Assembly (NCBI RefSeq): GCF_000163055.2
Contig: NC_022111.1
Span: 682,001 to 746,000, forward strand
Direction: 5' to 3'
DNA from: Prevotella sp. oral taxon 299 str. F0039
GTDB lineage: Bacteria > Bacteroidota > Bacteroidia > Bacteroidales > Bacteroidaceae
Length of the DNA: 64,000 nucleotides
The notes below the pieces were generated by a model, which made no database searches, was not told the DNA's origin, and saw only the letters and a program-made list of their open reading frames with translations. Shown piece by piece: positions 17,356-26,705 of the stretch. The translations under genes were made by a program, and so were the position numbers. The number at the start of each line of letters is the position of its first letter. Position 1 is the first letter of the stretch.

Positions 17356-18526
17356 TATATTTATAAGTAAGTAAAATGTTCTTTAATTTGGGAAGAATAC
17401 TAATTGGTAAAAGCGTAAATATGATGAGAGCTAAATAATGACTCCATGCATAATGAATGGGATATCCATTCAAAACAACCATCTGATATATACTGAAATG
17501 ATGTCTAACGGGGAATAACCAAGCAAAAGCTTGGAATGGAGCGTCCATTGCTTCTATTGGAAAAGTAAAGCCACTGATAGAAAAACTAAGCATAGCCCAT
17601 AGAGAACACATACTCATTGACATGCGAAGGGTGGGGAATAGGAAGAAGAAAAAGAGTCCTAATCCCTGCGAAGCCAATACAAATAAAATGGCATTAGCAT
17701 ATAATGTGAATGTATTACAAGCGTATGGGAAATCTAGATAAGCATATAATACGGTGGTATAAATGATGGCTATTCCGCAAAACAAAATGGTTTGAGGGAT
17801 CATCTTACCTAATAATGCAATTCTAAAGTTATCTCCAGCCAGTCTATACCATCTCTTTGTGGTTCTGTCTTTGATTTCTTTACCGAGCGAGAATACGGTT
17901 AATAATAGAATAAAGATACCAATACAAGCAGGAATAAATGTGGTGTTGAGGTACACACTATAGTCCATTGTAGGGTTATTGATGATGTGTGTGTCGATAA
18001 CTATGGGTTGTAAAACAGCCTTTATCTGTTTTTGTGTGTATCCTAAAGCCGTTAATTTAGCCGAACCAACAGAGGCATTAGCCAATACAGACATTGTTCT
18101 CATTGCTTTAAAAGAGAATGAGCCAGCAAGATAGTAACTCGAATTATAATAAAACGACACTTTAGGTTGCTTGGCAGCCACTAGTGATTGTGTTGTTTTA
18201 GGTGGGAAATAGAAATATCCATAGATAGTTCCTTCTTGCATTGCCTTGCGTGCTTCTAGAGGGGTTGCATAGTGATTAACTACTTCCACCTCTTGAATAG
18301 TATTTAGAGTACGTGCAAGCTTGCGTGTTGTTGCTGAGTTATCTTTATCAACAACAGCAATAGGAAGCTTCGAAGGAAGTCCTTTTTGCATCACACTCGT
18401 AAAGAAAACGATTACAAATAAAGGGAAGACAATAGTGCACAATAAATACATCTTATTGTGAATCATCTTATCTATTTGATATAAAATGACTCTTTGAAGA
18501 GCTTTAAAGCAATTATCTGATTTCAC
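17348..18526 (-). CDS. ABC-2 type transporter permease (first of pair)
   Basis: The 392-residue protein has the same layout as its downstream partner: an N-terminal helix (M-Y-L-L-C-T-I-V-F-P-L-F-V), a periplasmic part and five C-terminal helices. Two different permeases in a row suggest a heterodimeric membrane channel. It follows the HlyD-like gene by 36 bases. The cluster order on the minus strand is coiled-coil protein, TolC, HlyD, permease, permease. Confidence 0.85.
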   Translation of the reverse strand: MKSDNCFKALQRVILYQIDKMIHNKMYLLCTIVFPLFVIVFFTSVMQKGLPSKLPIAVVDKDNSATTRKLARTLNTIQEVEVVNHYATPLEARKAMQEGTIYGYFYFPPKTTQSLVAAKQPKVSFYYNSSYYLAGSFSFKAMRTMSVLANASVGSAKLTALGYTQKQIKAVLQPIVIDTHIINNPTMDYSVYLNTTFIPACIGIFILLLTVFSLGKEIKDRTTKRWYRLAGDNFRIALLGKMIPQTILFCGIAIIYTTVLYAYLDFPYACNTFTLYANAILFVLASQGLGLFFFFLFPTLRMSMSMCSLWAMLSFSISGFTFPIEAMDAPFQAFAWLFPVRHHFSIYQMVVLNGYPIHYAWSHYLALIIFTLLPISILPKLKNILLTYKYIA

Positions 18527-18562
18527 ACTAATGTAACATTAATTCAACAGAAATACTGCCGT

Positions 18563-19543
18563 TTATCGCTTAATAACGAGTGACATGCCTGGACGAACAC
18601 CCGAAATGTTATCAACGAAACGTGCTTTTACTTCGAAAGTCTTTAAATCATATTGGCCAGAAGCTTTGGTTGCACGCCATGCTGCATAGCTTCCTTGATC
18701 TTTTAAGTAATAGGTTTGCATAGTAACCTCTTTGTTGAAGGCTGGAATAAAGACCTTAAATTTAGAATTCATTGAGAGATCTTGGAGTTGGTCTTCTCTG
18801 ACATTGAATGTACCCCACATCTCTTTTAAGATAGCAATACTCATAATAGGAGAGCCAGTTCCAACTAATTCGCCTACTTTAGGATAGATTTCGCTAATCT
18901 CTCCGTCGTATTGTGCAATTTGAACAGTCTCCTTTTGAAGTGAATGAGCAGCCTCAGCAGAGCTTTGAGCGATTTTTACTTTCTCTCTTGTTATTTCCTT
19001 TTCTTCCGTTCTTGCACCGTTCTTTGCTAGGTCATATTGGCTTTTAGCAGCAAGAACAGCAGCTTCTGCAGCCTTATAAGCAGCATAAGCCTCATCTCTC
19101 TTTTGAGCAGTTATAACACCTTCGTCAAACAAGTTCTGAGCTCTTGTATAGGACTTCTTTGTAATTTCTTGTGCAGCTTGAGCCTGTTGCCATAATTGGT
19201 AAGCTCCTTGTATTTGTTCCTTACGTGCTCCTTTGTCTGTTATTGTATTGAAAGCAGCAGACGCAGCAACACCTGCATCAGCGGCTTTACGTTGTGCTTC
19301 AATTTCAGGTACTTCTAAAATTGCAAGGGTATCTCCCTTACGAACAAAGTCTCCTTCTTTAACTCTCAATTCAACTATACGTCCAGGGAGCTTAGATGAA
19401 ACACGATATTCAGAAACTTCGATTTGACCTTGAATGACTTCGGGTTCTTTTCCAAATGCAATAAACCCAATCACTGCAGTTAAAACAACCACAACTATAA
19501 AGGTTAGCAAGGATACGAACATATATTTTTTTTGACCTTTCAT
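18563..19543 (-). CDS. HlyD-family membrane fusion (periplasmic adaptor) protein
   Basis: The 326-residue protein has an N-terminal membrane anchor (about residues 9-28), a biotinyl-lipoyl half-motif (G-R-I-V-E-L-R-V-K-E-G-D-F-V-R-K-G-D-T-L), an alanine-rich coiled-coil hairpin (about 85-190) and a beta-barrel region ending G-V-R-P-G-M-S-L-V-I-K-R. It would bridge the inner-membrane permeases to the outer-membrane channel. It lies 15 bases after the TolC-type gene and before the permeases. Confidence 0.9.
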   Translation of the reverse strand: MKGQKKYMFVSLLTFIVVVVLTAVIGFIAFGKEPEVIQGQIEVSEYRVSSKLPGRIVELRVKEGDFVRKGDTLAILEVPEIEAQRKAADAGVAASAAFNTITDKGARKEQIQGAYQLWQQAQAAQEITKKSYTRAQNLFDEGVITAQKRDEAYAAYKAAEAAVLAAKSQYDLAKNGARTEEKEITREKVKIAQSSAEAAHSLQKETVQIAQYDGEISEIYPKVGELVGTGSPIMSIAILKEMWGTFNVREDQLQDLSMNSKFKVFIPAFNKEVTMQTYYLKDQGSYAAWRATKASGQYDLKTFEVKARFVDNISGVRPGMSLVIKR

Positions 19544-19558
19544 TGCTTTTTTCTTTAT

Positions 19559-21052
19559 TTATTTTAATAAACCAAGTACCTTTTGTAGGTTTACCTGGGC
19601 TAATTTTACTTCAATTTCTGCTTCAATTTTCATTGTTTGTGCTTGTTGCCATGCTGTTTGTGCAGCCATAACATCGGTAGTTTCCATCACTCCTTCTTTG
19701 AAACCAAGGTTGGCACAACGAAGGTTTTCATCGGCATTGGTGATGTTTTTTAAAGCAACAGCAAGTCTTTTGTTTGCTTCATTCAGTTTATATCTGCTTT
19801 GAGTTATTTGAAGACTAATCTTTTCTTTTGCTTCTTTTAACTCAAGAGCTGCGACTCTACTTGCTGCTTCACTTGCTCTTGTTTTATAAACACCTTCCGA
19901 CCAACTCCAAACAGGAACCTTTACAAGTACTCCTACATTCCAAACGCCACTAAATTTCTTTTGAAATCCGTTGAAAACACTAGGGTTAGAGATGAGATAA
20001 CCACCCGTTAAAGCAACTTGAGGGAGGTAAGCAGACTTCGTAATTTTTGTTTTTTGTACTGAAATATCAAAGTTGTTTTGTAGCATTCTCAACTCAGGAC
20101 GATGATAAAAGGCCTCTTCTATTGAAATATCTTCAGATACAGTTGAAGAAGAAAGGTTCTCTTTACTTTCGTCTTCGAGTGTTATTGGAGTATCAACAGG
20201 TAAGCCACAGAGCTGACATAAAAGCATTTTTGCAAGTGAAAGACCATTTTCTACTTCTAGAACTTGCATCTCTGCCTCGTTCACTTTCACGTCAACTTTT
20301 AGTCCATTAGCCCTTGTTGCAACGCCTTCTTTAATCATTTTGTGTACATCTTCATTTAGTTTCTCTACTAAATGAAGATAACTTTTAGCAAGATTCTGCT
20401 TTTGTTTGAGCGAAACAACCAACCAATAGGTTTTATCTACCTCATAAATAGTGTTTTGAACAGTAGCATCTATATTGTTACTGGCTAGCTCTTCGCTTAT
20501 TTTTCCTAACTTATTAGCTGCAGTTATGGCTCCTCCCATATATATAGGTTGCTTAATTACAACAGCACCAGTCCATAAGTTTCTTGTATCAGTACGAAAA
20601 GCGTCAACAAAATGAGCTCCTGCTTGATTGCCAAACTGTGTAAGTGATTGTCCAACTTGTTGTGATAAACCTCCTAATTGTTGAGCTATTTGTGGTGTGA
20701 TAGCTCCACTTTGGGCTAAACCAGTTAGTAAAGAGGTAAGATTTGAATTAAGACTTCCACTTATAGTAGAACCTAAATTCTGTAACAAAGCCTTTTGATC
20801 ATTATTTAATAACGATACTTCTTTACTCGTTAAAGTATAGCCTCCAACAACATCTACATGTGGTAGATACTTTGTTTGGGCTGTTTTCCGCATATTGGTT
20901 GCAATCTCTTGCTTTGTCTTCGCTATCTGAAGTTGATGGTTATTCTTAATAGCTAAATCCCTACAAGATGCTAAAGACAGAGTTTCTTGTGCTGATATTG
21001 CGATTGAGACGAATGTTATTGCAACCAAACTAATGGTTCTTCTTAATTTCAT
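19559..21052 (-). CDS. TolC-family outer membrane efflux protein
   Basis: The 497-residue protein has a signal peptide (residues about 1-21, ending A-I-S-A-Q) and two OEP repeats of long helices and strands, with A-N-N-M-R-K-like and Y-L-P-H-V-D-V-V-G-G-Y motifs in the first and Y-L-P-Q-V-A-L-T-G-G-Y in the second. An inserted Gln/Ser-rich stretch (about 88-145) in the first repeat is longer than in E. coli TolC. It forms the outer-membrane exit duct of the exporter. It starts 8 bases after the coiled-coil gene. Confidence 0.9.
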   Translation of the reverse strand: MKLRRTISLVAITFVSIAISAQETLSLASCRDLAIKNNHQLQIAKTKQEIATNMRKTAQTKYLPHVDVVGGYTLTSKEVSLLNNDQKALLQNLGSTISGSLNSNLTSLLTGLAQSGAITPQIAQQLGGLSQQVGQSLTQFGNQAGAHFVDAFRTDTRNLWTGAVVIKQPIYMGGAITAANKLGKISEELASNNIDATVQNTIYEVDKTYWLVVSLKQKQNLAKSYLHLVEKLNEDVHKMIKEGVATRANGLKVDVKVNEAEMQVLEVENGLSLAKMLLCQLCGLPVDTPITLEDESKENLSSSTVSEDISIEEAFYHRPELRMLQNNFDISVQKTKITKSAYLPQVALTGGYLISNPSVFNGFQKKFSGVWNVGVLVKVPVWSWSEGVYKTRASEAASRVAALELKEAKEKISLQITQSRYKLNEANKRLAVALKNITNADENLRCANLGFKEGVMETTDVMAAQTAWQQAQTMKIEAEIEVKLAQVNLQKVLGLLK

Positions 21053-21060
21053 CTTGAATT

Positions 21061-21936
21061 TTATTCATTTAATGTGAAGCTTCTAGAGCCTATCATATTG
21101 CCATCTGCAAAGATACTAACTTGATATGTTCCTGCTGTAAGGGTTTGATTTACGTTCCAGTACATTGTGATTGGAGTCTCTAAACCATTATATTCAATTG
21201 TTTTCTTCATTGAGCATTGAATATTTCTGTTTTCATAAGAGAATGTACCTTCATTGCCAATGACGCTACCTATCGGAGATATGATTCTAACATAAATGTT
21301 TTTGGTTCCTCCAGATGCTGTTACATTTTTTGCAATGCTAAAATTTACTTGCAAAGTTTTGCACTTATTTATTTTGTTTGTTGGCTTTCCGTGTTTGTTT
21401 AAACCTGCTGCAGAAATACCAATAGCATCTAGTTGAGCTGCAATAGCAACCTTTTGAGAAAGTGAAGCCTTTTCGGTATTCAGACCTTCAATCTGCTTTG
21501 TTGCCTCTTCATATTGTCCCTTAACACGAACATTTTCTGCAGTTAGGTTTTGGTTGAGTCTATTTAAAGAGTCAATTTCCATAACATAACTACGAAGAAC
21601 GGCACGAACAGTAGCAAGTTCTTTCTTTAATCTGGTAATTTCTTTTATATCATTGTTTTTTAATTGTTTTAGTTCAGCAAGTAGCCGTTGTGTCTTTTCT
21701 TGTTCGGTTGTTAATTGAGCTATGATAGAGTCATTTGTAATTTGAGTACGCATCTCACCATATTGGTTCGCAAATTGTTGATACTCATTTTCCATTTCCT
21801 TTTTATCTAGTTCTGCCAATTCTTGCATGTTCTGATTTTGTTTTTCTTGTTTTTCTAATGATGTGTATAAGTATATCACTCCACCTAAAAGAATGCAGAC
21901 CAATAGAACTAATGGAATAATAATTTTTTTATTCAT
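21061..21936 (-). CDS. Membrane-anchored coiled-coil protein of unknown function
   Basis: The 291-residue protein has one N-terminal membrane helix (about residues 5-25), a long charged coiled coil (about 27-160), then a C-terminal beta-rich domain (about 190-290) that may be immunoglobulin-like, with several F-S/Y-V-R-I strands and an ending G-T-Y-Q-V-S-I-F-A-D-G. The coiled coil would lie in the periplasm. It is the first gene of the exporter operon and has its own promoter. I know no function; a role in assembling or regulating the exporter is inference from position. Confidence 0.75.
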   Translation of the reverse strand: MNKKIIIPLVLLVCILLGGVIYLYTSLEKQEKQNQNMQELAELDKKEMENEYQQFANQYGEMRTQITNDSIIAQLTTEQEKTQRLLAELKQLKNNDIKEITRLKKELATVRAVLRSYVMEIDSLNRLNQNLTAENVRVKGQYEEATKQIEGLNTEKASLSQKVAIAAQLDAIGISAAGLNKHGKPTNKINKCKTLQVNFSIAKNVTASGGTKNIYVRIISPIGSVIGNEGTFSYENRNIQCSMKKTIEYNGLETPITMYWNVNQTLTAGTYQVSIFADGNMIGSRSFTLNE

Positions 21937-21993
21937 ATCTAAAATTGTTTTGAAGTATTTAATGTTATATTATTTGGCACAAAGCAGTGCTCG

Positions 21994-22025
21994 CAAAAGT
22001 ATATATTTATTTTTATTCGCCCAAA
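21994..22025 (-). promoter_or_regulatory. Promoter of the exporter operon
   Basis: On the minus strand TTTG lies at 22025-22022, then 20 bases, then TACTTTTG at 22001-21994. It sits in the gap between the PepSY gene and the coiled-coil gene, so the coiled-coil, TolC, HlyD and permease genes can be transcribed independently of PepSY. Confidence 0.65.
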
Positions 22026-22088
22026 ATATAAAGCATGAAATAGCCTTTATGTATTGGTTTTGGCGTTTTATTTATTCTATATTTCTTT

Positions 22089-23642
22089 TCAATTTGACTT
22101 TTTCTTGTGAATCTTTCTGTAAACGACATATCCTGAGATGAGAACAGATATTAAGAACATGCCCGACAAGAAGATGAATAACATCACTATAATTTGCGGT
22201 AAGAAGGTGTATATTCTACCTACGTGTGTCTCTAAAGCAACGTTCCATAACGATATTCTTGCTTGATGAAAACTTTTTGGCATTCGTATAAATGTAGGCT
22301 CCATATTGGTATTCTCTGCACCTCTTCTATAATCAAATACTATTGCTTCTTTATCTTTAGGCTTATAATAGCCTGCTACAGAGTTGGTGAATGTAGGGAT
22401 ACCATTTACTGAAACACTATGAAGAGGTTCTCCTGTGTAAAGGTCTTGTATTGCGCCTGTTTGGGTATTCCATTCAAATAAACCACTAAATGAGCCTATA
22501 ATCCATTTATTTGTATCTTGTTGTTCAAGTACAGTTACTCCCATAAAGCTTACAGGTGGAGCGGAACCGAGGCGCTTAGGACTTTCATTAAGGCTCTTCA
22601 ACTGAAAGAATCCTTCGGAAGTGTAAATCAACCATTGTTTATTGACGTTGTCATAGCGAATGGTTCTTAGTTTATCGTTCCATGTATTAGATGTGTATTG
22701 GGTTGTAAAGGGAATGGGAGAGTGTTTAACTCTTACTATAGGAATGAGTAAAGGAGGACGAAGGAAGGTTCCAGTTATAGCAAGAATGAGTAAGAACACC
22801 AACATCGTAACACCAATTTTGTTGTGCCATCTCATTGCTAATTTGAAACCTGTTCTGCATTTTTGAACTCTATTAGGTTTCTTTCTATTAAGTGATATCA
22901 GTTTAGGATAAAATGTAATGATAAGTCCTGTGATACAAAGAATAATGACTAAGACCCCTAAAAGGTCTACAAATAATTTTCCGATCAATCCAAATAACTC
23001 ACCACTATGTAGCGTCCATATTGTTCTAAATAAACTATTTTCTATTTTTTCATCGTTAGGAGCCTTTATCGTTACTTGTTTAAATCTTGTAAATGGATAG
23101 GAAGCAACGTATAAATGCGAGCGAGTTTGAACAATAAGATTATTTCCTTCATTTGCAATATCGGTTAGTCGCTCATCTGTTGGAAGATGTTTTGATAGTG
23201 AGACCCACTGATTTTTCTTAACATCTAGCTGATAAATATCGAAGTTGGCGCATGCTATAACAGCATTATTGCCTGCCTTTATAATATTGATAATGATTCT
23301 GTTATCGGCTCCTGTCTTTAATCCTCTATTAAAAGGAATATAGCTTTCTGTCTTTGAAGAATAAAGACCTATGCCATTGGAGCCAAAGAATAAAACAGAA
23401 TCGTTGTTGAGTTGAAAGCCTCCTTTTATTGCACCTAAATTCCAGTGATCGTAGTGATAGGCTTTAGGAAGAATACTTCGAGGGATATCGACTGATGAAA
23501 ATGCTTTACGATGGTTGAGTATAATACCACTAATACAGAACATTAGTAGAAAGAAGGTAAAGAATAGTCCACCCCATTTATGCCACCAAAGCATTTTCTG
23601 ATTCTTTTTTTTATTGATCATTTTTTTTACTTGTTCCGTCAT
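22089..23642 (-). CDS. PepSY-associated membrane protein
   Basis: The 517-residue inner-membrane protein begins with a helix in L-W-W-H-K-W-G-G-L-F-F-T-F-F-L-L-M-F-C-I-S-G-I-I, the usual PepSY-TM opening. More helices follow near residues 225-245 and 275-295, and one near the C-terminus (about 480-505). The large soluble parts between them are beta-rich and may be propeller-like. Conserved His residues (W-H-K-W and R-W-H-N-K) hint at metal or heme contacts. Relatives are often near iron or siderophore genes, which fits feoAB nearby, but no function is shown. Confidence 0.75.
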   Translation of the reverse strand: MTEQVKKMINKKKNQKMLWWHKWGGLFFTFFLLMFCISGIILNHRKAFSSVDIPRSILPKAYHYDHWNLGAIKGGFQLNNDSVLFFGSNGIGLYSSKTESYIPFNRGLKTGADNRIIINIIKAGNNAVIACANFDIYQLDVKKNQWVSLSKHLPTDERLTDIANEGNNLIVQTRSHLYVASYPFTRFKQVTIKAPNDEKIENSLFRTIWTLHSGELFGLIGKLFVDLLGVLVIILCITGLIITFYPKLISLNRKKPNRVQKCRTGFKLAMRWHNKIGVTMLVFLLILAITGTFLRPPLLIPIVRVKHSPIPFTTQYTSNTWNDKLRTIRYDNVNKQWLIYTSEGFFQLKSLNESPKRLGSAPPVSFMGVTVLEQQDTNKWIIGSFSGLFEWNTQTGAIQDLYTGEPLHSVSVNGIPTFTNSVAGYYKPKDKEAIVFDYRRGAENTNMEPTFIRMPKSFHQARISLWNVALETHVGRIYTFLPQIIVMLFIFLSGMFLISVLISGYVVYRKIHKKKSN

Positions 23643-24138
23643 ATTATGTATAAATATTGTATATTAAAGTAAGATGTTGACAAAATTAAATAATTTATGT
23701 GTATTTCAACGAATTATGTTTATGGAAATTTATTAATAAACGAAATTTATTATACTGATCATGCCAAATTAGTTTAAAACTAAGTTCTTTTATGATTATT
23801 CACGTTTACATAATGTTGTAAAAGCTTTGTTTTTGTGTTATAAAAACGATGTAATTAGAAGGTAATATCAATGCTATTATGAGGTAAAAGTTATCCTTTT
23901 AATTGAATAGAAAGGACAAGAGAAAAGAGCTTTATAAAGAATAAGAGAGAGATAGCAATATTTATCACATTTTGAACAATGCCTTTCTTATTGATAGTAA
24001 TAGAGTTATCCTATAATAACTTTAATTTACGCTATCTAGAGGATGGTACAAAGGTGCATAATCACGATATTTTGGATTGAAAGACTCTTATGTCCAGATA
24101 TAAGAAAATACATGAGAATGATAAAAATAATGACATTA

Positions 24139-24258
24139 ATGCCGTCAAAGAAGTCTGTACTTTTCCTATTAGCAAGTTTCACTATGAAAGAAACAAAAAC
24201 AATATATACAAGGAAAATTCATCAATAGAAATTTAGGAAAACAAAAAAAGAAAAGAAA
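24139..24258 (+). repeat. Degenerate interspersed repeat, copy B
   Basis: This aligns with 5296-5417. The first 39 bases match at 36 positions and the block with GAAACAAAAACAA matches too; between them is a short gap. A short open frame starts at the shared ATG (24139) but is broken in copy A, so it is unlikely to be a gene. The 940-base gap 23643-24583 holds nothing else I recognise apart from the promoter element before dapA. Confidence 0.6.
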
Positions 24259-24440
24259 TTTTTAATCTAACACACTTCTTAGGATAGTAGCATGGATCTT
24301 TTATATAATATAAATAGCTTACATAACTAGAGGACTTTGCAATAAAAAGTAAAAATAAGAGAAATGTTACTGCTTATCTATTAACGAGATTGTAGCTATT
24401 TATTTTATTCTTTTATAATTAGTTCTTGAAATAAATTTAT

Positions 24441-24448
24441 TAACTTTG
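24441..24448 (+). promoter_or_regulatory. Minus-10 element upstream of dapA
   Basis: TAACTTTG at 24441-24448 is a full match to the downstream element, but no good TTTG is placed 19-21 bases before it. It would give a leader of about 130 bases for dapA. No lysine riboswitch fold was recognised in that leader. Confidence 0.4.
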
Positions 24449-24583
24449 CATATAGAATCATATGGATTATATTCATTGAAATAAAGAAAACAAACTGTAT
24501 TGAGGTGTTTGGGTGCTGAAATATAGTGTCTTTTATTAATGAAAGATAATCCTATGATGGCATTACTTTATCTCAAAAGAATT

Positions 24584-25471
24584 ATGACTTGTAATATATT
24601 TAAAGGTCTAGGGACAGCTCTTGTAACTCCATTTAATTTAGATGGAAGTGTTGATTATAATGCCTTGCAGCGTATTATTGATTATCAATTGCAAAATGGT
24701 GCTGATTTTCTGTGTATATTAGCAACAACAGGAGAGACCCCTTGTTTATCTGCTGAAGAAAAGCAGGCTATAAAAAAGATTGTTGTAGACCAATGTAGAG
24801 GTAAGGTTCCTATCTTACTTGGCTGTGGTGGCAATAATACACAAGCTATTGTTCAAGAGTTAAAGACTACAGACTTTAAAGGAATTGATGCAATCTTAAG
24901 TGTTTGCCCATATTATAACAAACCTTCTCAAGAAGGATTATATCAGCATTTTAAACTTCTTGCTAAAGAAAGTCCATTACCAGTGGTACTTTATAATGTT
25001 CCTGGAAGGACAGGGGTAAACCTGCAGTGGAATACAACTGTTCGTCTTGCAAATGATTGTAAAAATATTATTGCAATTAAAGAGGCTAGCGGAAACTTAG
25101 AGCAAGTAGATAAAATAATTCAAAATAAGCCAAGTCATTTTGATGTGTTAAGTGGTGATGATGCCCTAACCTTTTCAATGGTAGCTAGTGGGGCAGCAGG
25201 TGCTATATCTGTAATAGGTAATGCTTTACCACGAGAATTCTCAAAGATGATACGTCTTGAGTTTAAGGGGGAATACGAACCTGCTAGAATTATTCATCAT
25301 CGTTTTGCAGAATTGTATGATTTATTATTTGTAGATGGTAATCCTGCTGGAGTAAAAGCATTGTTAAGCGAAATGGGCTTCATTGAGAATATACTTCGTT
25401 TGCCACTGGTTCCAACTCGTATTACAACAAAACAAAAAATAGCAAGTATATTAAAAGGCCTTCAGATATAA
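24584..25471 (+). CDS. dapA: 4-hydroxy-tetrahydrodipicolinate synthase
   Basis: The 295-residue enzyme condenses pyruvate with aspartate semialdehyde, the first step of diaminopimelate and lysine synthesis. The Schiff-base lysine is K166 in I-I-A-I-K-E-A-S-G. The catalytic Tyr lies in L-Y-N-V-P-G-R-T-G, and T-T-G-E-T-P is the active-site Thr loop. The frame is open back to an ATG at 24539, which would add 15 residues (MKDNPMMALLYLKRI); relatives begin just before K-G-L-G-T-A-L-V-T-P-F, so the ATG at 24584 is preferred. Confidence 0.95.
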   Translation: MTCNIFKGLGTALVTPFNLDGSVDYNALQRIIDYQLQNGADFLCILATTGETPCLSAEEKQAIKKIVVDQCRGKVPILLGCGGNNTQAIVQELKTTDFKGIDAILSVCPYYNKPSQEGLYQHFKLLAKESPLPVVLYNVPGRTGVNLQWNTTVRLANDCKNIIAIKEASGNLEQVDKIIQNKPSHFDVLSGDDALTFSMVASGAAGAISVIGNALPREFSKMIRLEFKGEYEPARIIHHRFAELYDLLFVDGNPAGVKALLSEMGFIENILRLPLVPTRITTKQKIASILKGLQI

Positions 25472-25665
25472 ACAAAATATCCTCTCTTTTTCGTTAATAA
25501 AGAAAAATAGAAGTAGTAAGAATAATGGCTCCTCAAATGATTTATAAAAAAAGTAGGTATGTAATGAAACTAAAAGAATATTTACAAGCAATATTTTTAT
25601 AAAATATAATGGACTATTATATTTACTATTTTATTTTATGTTAAGCCAATAAAGAGTAGTAAGTT

Positions 25666-26643
25666 ATGGAAAAAGAAGATTTAAGAATTGTATTTATGGG
25701 TACACCAGAGTTTGCTGTGGCCACATTAGACAACCTAATTAAAGAGGATTTTAATGTTGTTGCAGTCGTAACACAACCCGATAAGCCTGTAGGAAGGCAT
25801 GGAAGCGTGTTACAACCCTCACCTGTAAAGACTTATGCATGTAGTAAAAATATTCCTGTTTTACAGCCAATGAAAATGAAAGACGAAGCTTTTCAAGAAG
25901 AATTGCGTTCGTATAATGCCGATATTCAAGTGGTTGTAGCTTTTAGAATGTTACCTGAAAGCGTTTGGAATATGCCTTCTTATGGTACATTTAATGTGCA
26001 TGCATCACTTCTTCCGCAGTATAGAGGAGCTGCACCAATAAACTGGGCAATTATAAATGGAGAGAAAAAAACAGGGGTTACTACTTTCTTCTTGGATCAT
26101 AAGATTGATACAGGTAGGATGATTCTACAGAAAGAGTTTGATATTCCTGTAACTGCTGATGTAGAATATGTGTATGATGGGTTGATGAATTTAGGGGCAC
26201 AAGCTGCAGTAGAGACTCTAAATGCTGTGATAGAACATGGAAAAAATATTCCAACAACGGTACAAAAAGAAGAGGAGGTTCTACATTCTGCTCCTAAAAT
26301 ATTTAAAGATACATGCAAAATTAATTGGTATCAATCTGATGAAAAGCTATATAATTTTGTAAGAGGATTGTCTCCTTATCCTGGTGTTTGGACTCTGTTA
26401 TGTAGTAAAGAGCAAGCAGATGGAGAAAAAGAAGAGACCTTGAAGATTTTTAAAACAACAAGAACATCTGAAAGTTCTAAAGAAACTGTAGGAACAATTG
26501 TGGTAGATGAAGGTAGAATTCTTATAGCTACAACAGATAATTATTTATCTATTGAAGAATTACAGCTTCCTGGTAAGCGTAGAATGAATGCAAGAGACTT
26601 TTTAAATGGATTTAAAAATCTAGAGCAATATATTCTTAAATGA
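25666..26643 (+). CDS. fmt: Methionyl-tRNA formyltransferase
   Basis: The 325-residue enzyme formylates initiator Met-tRNA using 10-formyl-tetrahydrofolate. It opens with L-R-I-V-F-M-G-T-P-E-F-A-V, has the catalytic block F-N-V-H-A-S-L-L-P-Q-Y-R-G-A-A-P-I-N-W with the Asn/His pair, and D-T-G for the Asp. The C-terminal tRNA-binding OB domain (about 215-325) ends with L-P-G-K-R-R-M. It lies 62 bases before the tsaC-like gene. Confidence 0.95.
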   Translation: MEKEDLRIVFMGTPEFAVATLDNLIKEDFNVVAVVTQPDKPVGRHGSVLQPSPVKTYACSKNIPVLQPMKMKDEAFQEELRSYNADIQVVVAFRMLPESVWNMPSYGTFNVHASLLPQYRGAAPINWAIINGEKKTGVTTFFLDHKIDTGRMILQKEFDIPVTADVEYVYDGLMNLGAQAAVETLNAVIEHGKNIPTTVQKEEEVLHSAPKIFKDTCKINWYQSDEKLYNFVRGLSPYPGVWTLLCSKEQADGEKEETLKIFKTTRTSESSKETVGTIVVDEGRILIATTDNYLSIEELQLPGKRRMNARDFLNGFKNLEQYILK

Positions 26644-26705
26644 TTTGCAATTTATTCATAATTGCTTTAATAAAAATTACCTTTACTAGATTAAATATAT
26701 AAGAA

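Noticed and set aside
24043..24228. Real 61-codon gene
   Set aside because: Most of it is the degenerate repeat, whose other copy is broken by a stop in the same frame.
24455..24583. Lysine riboswitch before dapA
   Set aside because: The leader of about 130 bases is long enough to examine but shows no recognisable conserved riboswitch core.
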